From assembly GCA_965368405.1 (NCBI GenBank), contig CBDUMS010000042.1, positions 1-28,640 on the forward strand: a stretch of DNA of 28,640 nt. The letters are read 5' to 3'. This DNA comes from S012-113 sp965368405. Lineage in GTDB: Bacteria > Bacteroidota > Bacteroidia > Cytophagales > Cyclobacteriaceae. How positions within the stretch are numbered: the first letter of the stretch is position 1; every line of letters begins with the position of its first letter. Positions 8,527 to 15,929 of the stretch are shown piece by piece. The translations under genes and the position numbers were made by a program. The notes beneath the pieces were generated by a model, which saw only the letters and a list, made by a program, of their open reading frames with translations, was not told the DNA's origin and made no database searches.

Positions 8527-8527
8527 A

Positions 8528-10864
8528 TCACTCTCTTATGTAGTAGCCAAAACCAAAAAAAACATGCGCCCCTTTAAGGTACTGATCTTTACCAATCCCG
8601 ATTTCTAATGGACCAACAATAGAATTATAGGACAATTTAGCGTTAAACCCTATTCTTCTTGGGTATGCGCCAATATCACTAATCGCAATGCCGTCGCCTA
8701 TCCATTTCATAGGATATTCACTCTCTAGATAATCAGCAAACACAGTTAAATAAAGACTTTTAATGGTCTCCCATTGCAAGCCAAGGGAAAGGGCCGAATA
8801 ATTTAAGTTGGAAAACCTATTAGATGGTGTGGAGCTGTAGGTATGCACAGCCCAGCCCATAGGGCGACTTCCCCCTATCTGTGTTTCGTAAGGATACCAT
8901 TCTACCCCACCGTTGCCAGAACCCATCCTTAATTTTGCGCGGGCCAGTAAGGTAAGTTTATCAATTAGTGAATGCGCGTAGTAGAGGTCTAATAAACCAA
9001 AATACTCATTATTCAGTGTAATAGTTTCCTCCAGTTTGCCTAAATCCTTATTATCGAATCGAAGATAAAAATCTCTGCTAAAGAGATAATCGAAGGAAAT
9101 ATTTAGTATGAGGCCATTTGATGGAAAAAATGGCTTATTTAAAGTATTTAATCGATAAAAAAGCACCCCTCCCCAATCCTTAGTATTCATTTGAGTAAAT
9201 GCAAAGTTGGTACCGGAAAAACTAAGTGAATCAAGCACCAGGGGTTTTAAATTATGATTAAGATATTGAAAACTTACACCAAAAGTTGAGTTAGTTTTAG
9301 ATGTAGCTTGGAAGCTTATTGATGGATTAAATGAGCTATTACTCATAACACCAGCTACGCCCGAGTTGTTTGGGTTATCCTCATTAGGATTCTCATTCCA
9401 ATAGCTTGGCAATTCTGTGTTGCGCCAGTTTCCCTGCAAAACCACAGCTAAATTTTGTTGCTGGCCCAGGTACTTAAAATAACTTAAAAAAGCACTTGGG
9501 TTTTGGGCAAGATCATATTCCATTATAAACCTTGAACTTGGAAATAAGATATTCCGAAGTGTTAGATTTATATTGATGCCCGCTTTGTTATCATTATCGT
9601 AGTGAATCGCTGTTCGCAAACTCCCACGTGGGCTTTCGTTCACTTTTATGGTTAAGGTGCTGGTCAGCGGATTGATGGAGTAAACAATCTTTGTAAAGTA
9701 TAGGGTCCCATACAACAAAGATATCCTTTCTTCTAACTCCTTAATTGTAAATGGTTTACGCGGTTCAATTCTTAGTTTTCCCTGAATTAATTCGGCAGGA
9801 ACTATTTCATTTCCAATAATATTAATGTGCTCGAAAGAATAAACTTCGGGCAATTTCGGTCTTCGAGGTGGCATCATGGGGCCAAAAGATGCTAGTGAGT
9901 CTGCTAATCTTTTAAACCGATCAAAGTTCGCTTTACCCGCCTCATATCCGAGATCTAAAATTTCTTCAGCAGCACCAAAGCTTGCCGTACTATTTCCCTT
10001 AAGATCGGGTACTACCAGAATATCCACTAGTTCCATTTGTTCTTCGGTATCGAGGGCGCTTGTTATGAATGCCGCCTGAGAAAGAATTGCAGTCATGGAA
10101 TTAAGCTTCTCTCTTGGCTCAAGACCTGAGCTCACGCTTACTCCTATCACAATATCGGCGCCCATATCGATAACCTCTTGAACTGGAAAGTTTTTCAATA
10201 AACCGCCATCTACATAAATATTAGAATCGATTTCCATTGGCGTAAAAAAAGTAGGGATCGACATACTCGCCCTAAGGGTTTCCGGAAGCAACCCCGAGTT
10301 AAACACGCGCGGATATCCTGTTACAATATCTGCTCCCATACAGGCAAATGGAATCGGAAACTCATTAAAATCATCAATCTGGTGAGCGGGCCTCGTCATA
10401 TTGCTCATTTGAAGGGTAAGTTCTTGCCCCTCAATAAGACCTATGGGAAGACCTAATCGTTTGTTTTTAAACGGAAATTCTATGAGATAACGTCCGTAAT
10501 AAAACTTCTCTTCATAAGCCACCTTATTAAGCGGTATTTCATTACTTAAGAGTAAGGACCAATCAATTTTTCGAGCAATAGAATCGATTTGGTCTGCGGA
10601 ATAGCCTATCGCATAAAGCCCACCTACAATGCTGCCCATACTCGTTCCGGTAATATAATCAGGATAAATTCCGGCTTCTTCAAGCGATTTCAAAACGCCA
10701 ATATGCGCTAAACCTTTAGCTCCGCCGCCGCTAAGAACCAGCCCAATTTTGGGCCTTTCAGAATTTTGTGCCCACGTTAGGCTGTTGCAGCCTAGGATTA
10801 GGCCTAGTAAGAGAGAAACAACTAGTAATCGATACTTCGACATTAAACGAGTTTTCTTACTCAT
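8528..10864 (-). CDS. Patatin-BamA-like outer-membrane phospholipase (PlpD/type Vd type)
   Basis: The 778-residue protein joins an N-terminal patatin domain to a C-terminal outer-membrane barrel. After a hydrophobic signal (about 12-33) come GGGAKG (46-51), GTSMG with Ser75 and DGG (219-221), so the lipase dyad is intact. Residues about 343-415 (FEHINIIGNEIVPAELI through VNESP) read as one POTRA-like domain. The rest is a 16-strand-like BamA/Omp85-type barrel ending in the aromatic strand VFFGFGYYIRE. This is the architecture of PlpD-like type Vd proteins. The signal contains LILGC (Cys26), which could be a lipobox, but a signal-peptidase-I site after WAQ (33) fits too. The ATG overlaps the accA stop by eight bases; a second Met (residue 8) would avoid the overlap and keep the signal. 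Confidence 0.92.
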   Translation of the reverse strand: MSKKTRLMSKYRLLVVSLLLGLILGCNSLTWAQNSERPKIGLVLSGGGAKGLAHIGVLKSLEEAGIYPDYITGTSMGSIVGGLYAIGYSADQIDSIARKIDWSLLLSNEIPLNKVAYEEKFYYGRYLIEFPFKNKRLGLPIGLIEGQELTLQMSNMTRPAHQIDDFNEFPIPFACMGADIVTGYPRVFNSGLLPETLRASMSIPTFFTPMEIDSNIYVDGGLLKNFPVQEVIDMGADIVIGVSVSSGLEPREKLNSMTAILSQAAFITSALDTEEQMELVDILVVPDLKGNSTASFGAAEEILDLGYEAGKANFDRFKRLADSLASFGPMMPPRRPKLPEVYSFEHINIIGNEIVPAELIQGKLRIEPRKPFTIKELEERISLLYGTLYFTKIVYSINPLTSTLTIKVNESPRGSLRTAIHYDNDNKAGININLTLRNILFPSSRFIMEYDLAQNPSAFLSYFKYLGQQQNLAVVLQGNWRNTELPSYWNENPNEDNPNNSGVAGVMSNSSFNPSISFQATSKTNSTFGVSFQYLNHNLKPLVLDSLSFSGTNFAFTQMNTKDWGGVLFYRLNTLNKPFFPSNGLILNISFDYLFSRDFYLRFDNKDLGKLEETITLNNEYFGLLDLYYAHSLIDKLTLLARAKLRMGSGNGGVEWYPYETQIGGSRPMGWAVHTYSSTPSNRFSNLNYSALSLGLQWETIKSLYLTVFADYLESEYPMKWIGDGIAISDIGAYPRRIGFNAKLSYNSIVGPLEIGIGKDQYLKGAHVFFGFGYYIRE

Positions 10865-11804
10865 TCACAACGCCCATGGCTACAAATTTGTCGATACGAC
10901 TTGATCTTAGTTTTGGTGCCGGTAACTTTTTAAGCTCCTTGAAATTATCCAGAATTGCTTTCTTTACAGCCTCGACCGAGCTCTTTGCATCGGTATGGGC
11001 GCCACCCAGGGGCTCTTCGATAACCCCATCGATAAGTCCTTTTTCTTGCATGTCGCTCGCTGTAAGTTTTAGTGCCTCAGCAGCCTGCTCCTTAAATTCC
11101 CAACTACGCCAAAGGATCGATGAACATGACTCAGGTGAAATAACCGAATACCATGTATTTTCCATCATTAAAACCTTATCACCAATACCAATACCTAATG
11201 CTCCACCAGAAGCGCCTTCGCCAATTACAATCACAATAATGGGTACATTCAGCGTAAACATATCCTTGATATTTCGGGCAATGGCCTCTCCTTGGCCGCG
11301 CTGCTCTGCTTCAATTCCAGGAAAAGCACCTGGCGTATCGAGCAAGCAAACAATGGGAATATTAAAATTATCGGCAATCTTCATTAAGCGTAAAGCCTTG
11401 CGATAGCCTTCGGGGTTAGCCATTCCGAAGTTGCGCATTTGACGCTGTTTGGTATTACGACCCTTCTGCTGCCCTATAATCATAAAAGTTTGACCGTCGA
11501 TAGTACCAAGACCACCAACCATCGCTTTATCATCTTTAACGCCTCTATCGCCATGCAGCTCAATAAAATCATCGGTCATCCCGTAGATATAATCGAGCGT
11601 ATACGGACGTTCGGGATGGCGAGATAGCTGAACCCGCTGCCATCTTGTTAAATTTTTAAAGGTTTCCTTTTTGAGCGTTTTAATCTTCTTCTCCAAGGTT
11701 TCAATAGCCTCGGCTACATCAGCTTCACTATCTTTAGCAAGTTCCTTCATCCCTGCTAACTTCTCTTCTAATTCAACGATTGGCTTTTCGAATTCGAGCA
11801 ACAT
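10857..11804 (-). CDS. accA: Acetyl-CoA carboxylase carboxyltransferase subunit alpha
   Basis: With AccD this subunit transfers the carboxyl group from carboxybiotin to acetyl-CoA, making malonyl-CoA for fatty-acid synthesis. The 315-residue length is standard. Recognisable blocks are the N-terminal helical region (LEFEKPIVELEEKLAGM), TRWQRVQLSRHPERPYTLDYI, ELHGDRGVKDDKAMVGGLG, the CoA-binding/catalytic MANPEGYRKALRLMKIAD, LLDTPGAFPGIEAEQRGQGEAIARN and the oxyanion-type GEGASGGALGIG. It is the first gene of the seven-gene minus-strand run, and its last codons overlap the patatin-barrel gene. As accA is normally essential, the downstream lipid genes are probably co-transcribed with a housekeeping promoter (inference). 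Confidence 0.98.
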   Translation of the reverse strand: MLLEFEKPIVELEEKLAGMKELAKDSEADVAEAIETLEKKIKTLKKETFKNLTRWQRVQLSRHPERPYTLDYIYGMTDDFIELHGDRGVKDDKAMVGGLGTIDGQTFMIIGQQKGRNTKQRQMRNFGMANPEGYRKALRLMKIADNFNIPIVCLLDTPGAFPGIEAEQRGQGEAIARNIKDMFTLNVPIIVIVIGEGASGGALGIGIGDKVLMMENTWYSVISPESCSSILWRSWEFKEQAAEALKLTASDMQEKGLIDGVIEEPLGGAHTDAKSSVEAVKKAILDNFKELKKLPAPKLRSSRIDKFVAMGVVNE

Positions 11805-11827
11805 ATAGGTTTTCGTTTATACAAAGG

Positions 11828-11835
11828 CAAAAATA
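11828..11835 (-). promoter_or_regulatory. Candidate -7 element for the accA operon
   Basis: The minus strand reads TATTTTTG, an exact but A/T-simple match to TAnnTTTG, about 24 bases before the accA ATG. A TTTG further upstream (11850-11847) is too close to be a standard -33. Weak support. Confidence 0.3.
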
Positions 11836-11957
11836 AGATTAATTAGCAAATACCTAACATTTGTAGAAAATTATGCCGCCTCAATCAAATCTGAATTTAG
11901 CATATCAAAACAAGATGGATCTACAAGTTGAGCGATGAACTTTAGCTCTAAATTCTC

Positions 11958-11965
11958 TACCTTTG
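11958..11965 (+). promoter_or_regulatory. Candidate -7 element for the OB-fold lipoprotein gene
   Basis: TACCTTTG matches TAnnTTTG exactly and lies 26 bases before the ATG at 11992, which would give a leader of about 20 nucleotides. No convincing -33 TTG is at the usual distance. Confidence 0.4.
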
Positions 11966-11991
11966 TAATCTAAATAATTAACGCCTTTAAG

Positions 11992-12699
11992 ATGAAAAAA
12001 ATACTCATAATCCTGACTATATTTTACACTGTTTCCTGTGTAGAAAAACGAGAAACCACTTTAGAATCTACGAGTGATGATGTTGCCGATTCGAAATATA
12101 AAGCCATAGATGTGATCGATGTGATTGAAGCCAAAGGTTACAATTATGTTCAAGCGCTTGAAAAAGGCGACACAATATGGTTGGCCATGGGAAAGTCCAA
12201 GGTGAATAAGAATCAAACGTATTATTATACGGAAGTTATGGAAATGAAGAATTTTACAAGCAAAGAACTTGGAAAAACATTTGAAACCATTTACTTCTTA
12301 GATAATCTTCTCGAAAACCCAAGAGAGCCTTTGCCAGGAGAACAACATACACAACCAGCCGCGACTGGCCCTATTGTGGATGAACTGCCCAGTGTAGAAG
12401 GAGTTATAACGATTAAAGAGCTTTTCGAAAATCGTTCGGAGTATGCCAACAAATCAATTACCGTTCAGGGTAGAGTTACCAAAGTAAACCTGGATATTTT
12501 GGATCGCAATTGGGTTCATATCCAAGATGGTACTAAATCAGAAGATAATTTTGACTTAACAATTACAACAAAGGATGCGCCGGAGGTTGGCGAGGTTGTA
12601 AAATTTACGGGTACAGTTGCTGTCGATAAAGATTTTACGATGGGCTATAAGTACAAGTTGATCCTCGAAAATGCAAGCTTGCCGAATACGCAAATGTAA
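11992..12699 (+). CDS. Lipoprotein with C-terminal OB-fold domain
   Basis: A 235-residue predicted lipoprotein: MKKILIILTIFYTVSC gives a lipobox with Cys16. A first domain (about 35-105) contains GDTIWLAMGKSKVNKNQTYYY, a small beta-rich segment of unknown role. A low-complexity Pro/Gln linker follows. The C-terminal half (about 130-235) reads ELFENRSEYANKSITVQGRVTKV, then NWVHIQDGTKSEDNFDLTITT and VVKFTGTVAVDKDFTMGYKY. This is the pattern of OB-fold domains seen in periplasmic, NrfJ-like Bacteroidota proteins. The exact function is unknown; such domains are linked to periplasmic redox or metal proteins rather than nucleic acids. It is monocistronic, divergent from accA and followed by the tRNA-Asp region. 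Confidence 0.85.
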   Translation: MKKILIILTIFYTVSCVEKRETTLESTSDDVADSKYKAIDVIDVIEAKGYNYVQALEKGDTIWLAMGKSKVNKNQTYYYTEVMEMKNFTSKELGKTFETIYFLDNLLENPREPLPGEQHTQPAATGPIVDELPSVEGVITIKELFENRSEYANKSITVQGRVTKVNLDILDRNWVHIQDGTKSEDNFDLTITTKDAPEVGEVVKFTGTVAVDKDFTMGYKYKLILENASLPNTQM

Positions 12700-12746
12700 A
12701 TATTGTTAATAGTTAATTTTTTTAAGCAAATTTATTCGTCAGGCTA

Positions 12747-12777
12747 TTGCAATTAATAGTTCATGCGTATAGTTTTG
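12747..12777 (+). promoter_or_regulatory. Candidate promoter of the tRNA-Asp transcript
   Basis: TTG at 12747-12749 and TAGTTTTG at 12770-12777 fit both halves of the Bacteroidota promoter consensus at a 20-base spacing. It is placed about 70 bases before the broken tRNA-Asp copy and 210 before the intact gene. No good promoter was seen directly in front of the intact tRNA, so both copies are probably in one precursor. Confidence 0.5.
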
Positions 12778-12844
12778 CATCACCTTAAACGAGAGGTAGT
12801 GAAGAGCATAAATGTCTTTTAGATATTTTCTTCGCGGAATGCCC

Positions 12845-12951
12845 GGTCTGGTAGTTCAGTTGGTCATGACGAAGCTAAGCTTGTCATGATGCTGATTGAA
12901 AAGTCAGCATTAGAATGCCTGACCCGAGAGCTTGTTAAGGTCACGATTTCG
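12845..12951 (+). pseudogene. Broken tRNA-Asp copy carrying a palindromic insert
   Basis: The first 20 bases (12845-12864) are identical to the first 20 of the intact tRNA-Asp. A 46-base insert (12865-12910) follows, after which TAGAATGCCTG (12911-12921) resumes the tRNA sequence exactly where it stopped. The insert is two hairpins back to back: a CATGAC-GAAGCT/AGCTTGTCATG arm pair and ATGCTGA/TCAGCAT. Beyond the resumption the anticodon arm is lost, though AGGTCACGATTTCG (12938-12951) still resembles the T-arm start. There is no matching 3' acceptor strand within the copy. It cannot make a normal tRNA. Confidence 0.7.
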
Positions 12952-12986
12952 TAATGACGATCGTGTTTGTATTGATTTAAATAATT

Positions 12987-13063
12987 GGTCTGGTAGTTCA
13001 GTTGGTTAGAATGCCTGCCTGTCACGCAGGAGGTCGCGAGTTCGAGTCTCGTCCAGACCGCCA
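12987..13063 (+). tRNA. tRNA-Asp (GTC)
   Basis: A complete 77-base cloverleaf with encoded CCA. The acceptor stem pairs GGTCTGG (12987-12993) with CCAGACC (13053-13059), followed by discriminator G and CCA (13061-13063). The anticodon stem is CCTGC (13014-13018) with GCAGG (13026-13030), and the loop carries GTC at 13021-13023. The T-arm shows GCGAG-TTCGAGT-CTCGT. The anticodon reads Asp codons GAC/GAU. It is followed three bases later by an intrinsic terminator. Confidence 0.97.
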
Positions 13064-13065
13064 AA

Positions 13066-13097
13066 AGCCTCATATTTTTTTATATGGGGCTTTTTTT
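13066..13097 (+). terminator. Intrinsic terminator after tRNA-Asp
   Basis: AGCCTCATAT pairs with ATATGGGGCT (10 bp, one G-U) around a T-rich loop and is followed by seven T (13091-13097). It ends the tRNA-Asp transcript. Confidence 0.85.
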
Positions 13098-13211
13098 ATA
13101 GCAATGCTTATATTAATCAGGGTATAATTAAGGCAGTGTACAGTATTAATGGCGTTTTGCTGCTCCTTTTCAGGAGCAAAAAAAGGCCCAGTTAAGTAGT
13201 TCAATGAATTT

Positions 13212-13625
13212 CTAGTGACATTCGGGATCTTCCAATTCAATTTTTTGCACAAATTCATAGAACTTCCAATTACTAACAATACTCAGGTAACGGTTACCTT
13301 CCTTAGTAGTAACAGACATTACATTAAATTTATCTGTGCCAATATATATCCAGCCTTCTATTTCTACATAGGGACGGACATTAAGAATTATGCTACAAGG
13401 AAAGAAATGGCTACAAAATTGATCTTTGCATATACTATAAACTGTAGCACTATCTCCGTTGAATTTAATAATGTCATCTTCGTGGAATTTATCAAAATCA
13501 CTATCTGCACTTGAAGGAATATAATACCAATAGCCAATTTCTAACTCATCTGCTAAGGGTATAGACTCATTCTTCTTACAAGAAAACATTAAAATAATCA
13601 AGCAAAATGCCATTACCTTCTTCAT
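13212..13625 (-). CDS. Small putative lipoprotein, unrecognised
   Basis: I do not recognise this family. The chosen ATG at 13625 gives MKKVMAFCLIILMFSC, a good lipoprotein signal with Cys16 followed by KKNE; a longer reading from 13658 adds 11 residues that would spoil the signal. The mature part is about 120 residues, beta-rich, with GYWYYIPSS near the start and paired cysteines (ICKDQFCSHFFPCS) in the middle that could form a disulfide. The protein ends in ELEDPECH. It is on the opposite strand to the tRNA and faces its terminator. A periplasmic or outer-membrane lipoprotein of unknown role is the most that can be said. Confidence 0.7.
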   Translation of the reverse strand: MKKVMAFCLIILMFSCKKNESIPLADELEIGYWYYIPSSADSDFDKFHEDDIIKFNGDSATVYSICKDQFCSHFFPCSIILNVRPYVEIEGWIYIGTDKFNVMSVTTKEGNRYLSIVSNWKFYEFVQKIELEDPECH

Positions 13626-14060
13626 GGCTATTGAGGTTAACAAAGGCAAGTTAAACACCGAGTGCTAAAATTGCTATGATTTACGTCAGTGGTCTAATTA
13701 CTATAGCTTGTGCTCAAACATAATAATGAATATGCCTATCAGAACTCCAACACCTGCCCCAACCGCAAATAACCCTATTATAAAGCATTATTTTCCTGCT
13801 TGAACAGCGCATAGCCTAAGAGTAGGTTTGTAACTGCATTCCACAGAAACGGAAAGACTAACAGTTAAATAGGTTTACAAACCGGACAAACTAATCAAAC
13901 CATAGATAAGTATATAAGGCTAGAAAAGAATATTGACAATAATGTAATTGTGGGTTTGAATTAGGTAATTCGTATTAACTAAAAAAAGCCCACAGCAATT
14001 GAAAAACAGAATGCATAATCGGCTTCTAATCTTGAAGCCGATTATCTTCATACCATTGAT
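13626..14060. other. Gap with inverted repeats and a dead reading frame
   Basis: About 435 bases without a convincing gene. On the minus strand, 13790-13701 stays open for 28 codons and encodes a very hydrophobic tail (GLFAVGAGVGVLIGIFIIMF, then EHKL), but it begins right after a stop without a usable start. It looks like the end of a lost membrane protein. GGTTTGTAA (13825-13833) and TTACAAACC (13875-13883) form a 9-bp inverted repeat with a 41-base spacer. The terminator-like repeat at 14015-14045 lies at the right edge. Confidence 0.5.
14015..14045 (-). terminator. Terminator-like inverted repeat after the Cys-rich lipoprotein gene
   Basis: ATAATCGGCTTC (14015-14026) and GAAGCCGATTAT (14034-14045) are perfect 12-bp inverted arms with a 7-base loop, starting 15 bases after the stop at 14061. 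The U-tract on the minus strand is weak (five T a few bases beyond), so it may serve as a 3' stabilising or inefficient terminator hairpin. Confidence 0.6.
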
Positions 14061-14849
14061 CTATCCAACTTCGTCACATTCTAAATTGTCCAGACAGGGC
14101 TGTTCACCGTCTTCTGGTCCTCCAGGACCGCCGCCGCTTGGTCCACCCCCGGGACCGTAGGCCAGACACCAATCCAATGGCGCTCTACACCATTCTAATT
14201 TATACTCCAGTCTATAGTCAGCAAGAAATAAACAAGTAAAGTATTCATTCCAATCCCCCCTAAATAAGTTCCAGGCACAGCCATCTTGTGCACTTCTATG
14301 CTCATCTACAGCTTCTTTATAGCATACTTGATATTGGTGAAAAACTTCAGCGCAGGCAGCTTCGTAACTAGCTTCACCAGAATTATTGATAGTCCCGTCC
14401 AGTTCATCTAAATCATATAATTTTATATAGAAATCACGGACATTTTCCTTTTTCATATATTCTTCAAAAACCTCAGATCTAAATTCTCGGGTTTCAAAAT
14501 TCGGGTATTTTGAAATCAATTGTTCTCTTATAATTTCCTCCTCGTCAAATAACAACTTGTATTTAGTAGCATCAAACTTATAGCGTTCAAACAAGTTAAA
14601 AAGCTGTTCTGTATTATCTTTTAGCATATAATCTTCATTGAAGGAAGGGTTGTTTCTCAATTCTTTTCTCATTATATACATTTCATCTGCAACAACATTA
14701 TACTCTACATATAATGGATCCTCTAAGATCTTATTTTTTGAAATAATTGAAGTTTGCTCAGAAAAGTCGGCTTCTTGACATGAATGAAACAGTAACAATG
14801 CTGTTACAACAAAGAGTGCGTTTCTTAGAATTGATTTTGATAATTTCAT
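14061..14849 (-). CDS. Cys-rich lipoprotein with Gly/Pro-rich tail
   Basis: This 262-residue protein belongs to no family I can name. The signal (residues 1-23) ends LLLFHSC, giving a lipidated Cys24. The next residues QEAD resemble the acidic lipoprotein export signals that send Bacteroidota lipoproteins to the cell surface (inference). Residues about 40-150 are charged and helical (NKILEDPLYVEYNVVADEMY, RKELRNNPSFNEDY). The last 95 residues hold eight cysteines, in ACAEVFHQYQVCYKEAV, DGCAWN, FTCLF, EWCRAPLDWC and the tail PCLDNLEC. Between the Cys cluster and tail is a Gly/Pro run (YGPGGGPSGGGPGGPEDG) that looks like a flexible linker. The pattern suggests a disulfide-braced surface protein. 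Confidence 0.78.
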   Translation of the reverse strand: MKLSKSILRNALFVVTALLLFHSCQEADFSEQTSIISKNKILEDPLYVEYNVVADEMYIMRKELRNNPSFNEDYMLKDNTEQLFNLFERYKFDATKYKLLFDEEEIIREQLISKYPNFETREFRSEVFEEYMKKENVRDFYIKLYDLDELDGTINNSGEASYEAACAEVFHQYQVCYKEAVDEHRSAQDGCAWNLFRGDWNEYFTCLFLADYRLEYKLEWCRAPLDWCLAYGPGGGPSGGGPGGPEDGEQPCLDNLECDEVG

Positions 14850-15058
14850 AGTAGTGTCAGTTAGGTTAAATAAGACACGAATTAATATATATTATTTCAT
14901 TATTCAAAATATTTTGATAGTTTTAGATCTAATAAATAGTTGAGTTGATGGATCGATTGTAATAATGTATTGCTCAATGAAAATAGAATAAAATGAGCTC
15001 AGCATATGGATGACAACGATCGGTGAATACATGAAACTGGAAGAACGGACGCGGAATT

Positions 15059-15457
15059 ATGACAATTAAGAATCAGACGAACAAAATTCTGCTCATTTCA
15101 TTGCTGCTTCTGTTGATTTTATATGATAACTGCTTCCGTGTCTATTTGTATTTTGAAAACGGATTAGAAATCAATATGTTTAATATGGCCTTTGGCATTC
15201 TAGTTTACTTCTTAACCTATAGATTTTTTGAATTAGGCGGTCACTGGCTATTAATTCCAATCACTTACTATCTTTTAATAGTTGGTGGAGGAATTATTTA
15301 TCATGAGGAGATAATAAATAGTACCGTTAATGATTATGCACCTGTGATCAAGGGTAATCTTATTTTATCTATTCTTTTGGTCGCGGTCCTTCTTTATCTT
15401 TATTTAATAAATCTAAAGAAAAATACTTCCTCTGTTAATCCTGGGAAAGAACCATGA
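15059..15457 (+). CDS. Four-helix membrane protein, unrecognised
   Basis: A 132-residue very hydrophobic protein with four likely transmembrane helices (about 9-29, 39-57, 62-80 and 97-117) and short charged ends; the C-terminus NLKKNTSSVNPGKEP is polar and probably cytoplasmic. No motif identifies a function. It stands alone on the plus strand, with divergent and convergent lipoprotein genes on each side, no clear promoter match and no ribosome-binding site, as usual in this phylum. It is probably an accessory gene (inference). The hydrophobic pattern is regular enough that I treat it as real rather than chance. Confidence 0.65.
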   Translation: MTIKNQTNKILLISLLLLLILYDNCFRVYLYFENGLEINMFNMAFGILVYFLTYRFFELGGHWLLIPITYYLLIVGGGIIYHEEIINSTVNDYAPVIKGNLILSILLVAVLLYLYLINLKKNTSSVNPGKEP

Positions 15458-15929
15458 CATCAATGGTATGAGTCATCATGCTTTATTCTTAGACATTTGT
15501 ATTTAGCTTTTTTTTTAACCATCAAACCCTTAAAATTATCACCTGTAAAATTTGAAGAGCAGAATCTCTATGCTTAATATATAAGTCTGTTACCCCAAAA
15601 CACTTTAGCGCATCATAACGCTCAGTTATAACAACCTATCTATGTAATTACTATTTTAATCTTTTAGTGGTTGCAGGCAGAGGACAGTCTTCTAACTTTT
15701 GGGTGGGTTGGTCGGTATGGTGGCTTGTTGGTTCACCTTTCAATTTAGAATATGGTTTTCGGGCAAGTGCGGTCGTTGCTAATTGCCCATTTATTGACGG
15801 CAATGATTTTTCAAGTTGGCTTGGATTTGCTAACGACGTGCCAAAAGAATTGGCGGTTTTGTTGGTCGTCTATTTATACTATGTTGCAAAATTACCCTTT
15901 CTTTCGAGTTTGTCACCGTTTTTACTAAC
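15458..15929. other. Gap with a G/T-skewed segment, no convincing gene
   Basis: About 470 bases. The left part is A/T-rich and shows nothing clear. From about 15667 to 15890 the plus strand becomes strikingly rich in G and T (runs such as GGGTGGGTTGGTCGGTATGG). A GTG-started frame crosses it (15667-15948), but the product is Trp-rich, has no recognisable fold and overlaps the end of the convergent gene, so I do not call it. The segment looks like a non-coding repeat or a decayed transferred fragment. Confidence 0.45.

Noticed and set aside
10768..11406. 212-codon plus-strand frame opposite accA
   Set aside because: Antisense shadow of accA and the patatin gene; Ser/Pro-rich composition without any family pattern.
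12864..13073. Minus-strand frame across the tRNA-Asp gene
   Set aside because: It is the reverse complement of the tRNA and its broken copy; chance frame.
13626..13658. Longer start for the small lipoprotein at 13212-13625
   Set aside because: Adds 11 residues before a perfect lipoprotein signal that begins MKKV; the internal Met is the better start.
13972..13998. Possible second hairpin (GTGGG...CCCAC) before the Cys-rich lipoprotein's terminator
   Set aside because: Arms are short, the loop is long and the orientation of the A/T tract is ambiguous; not strong enough to call.
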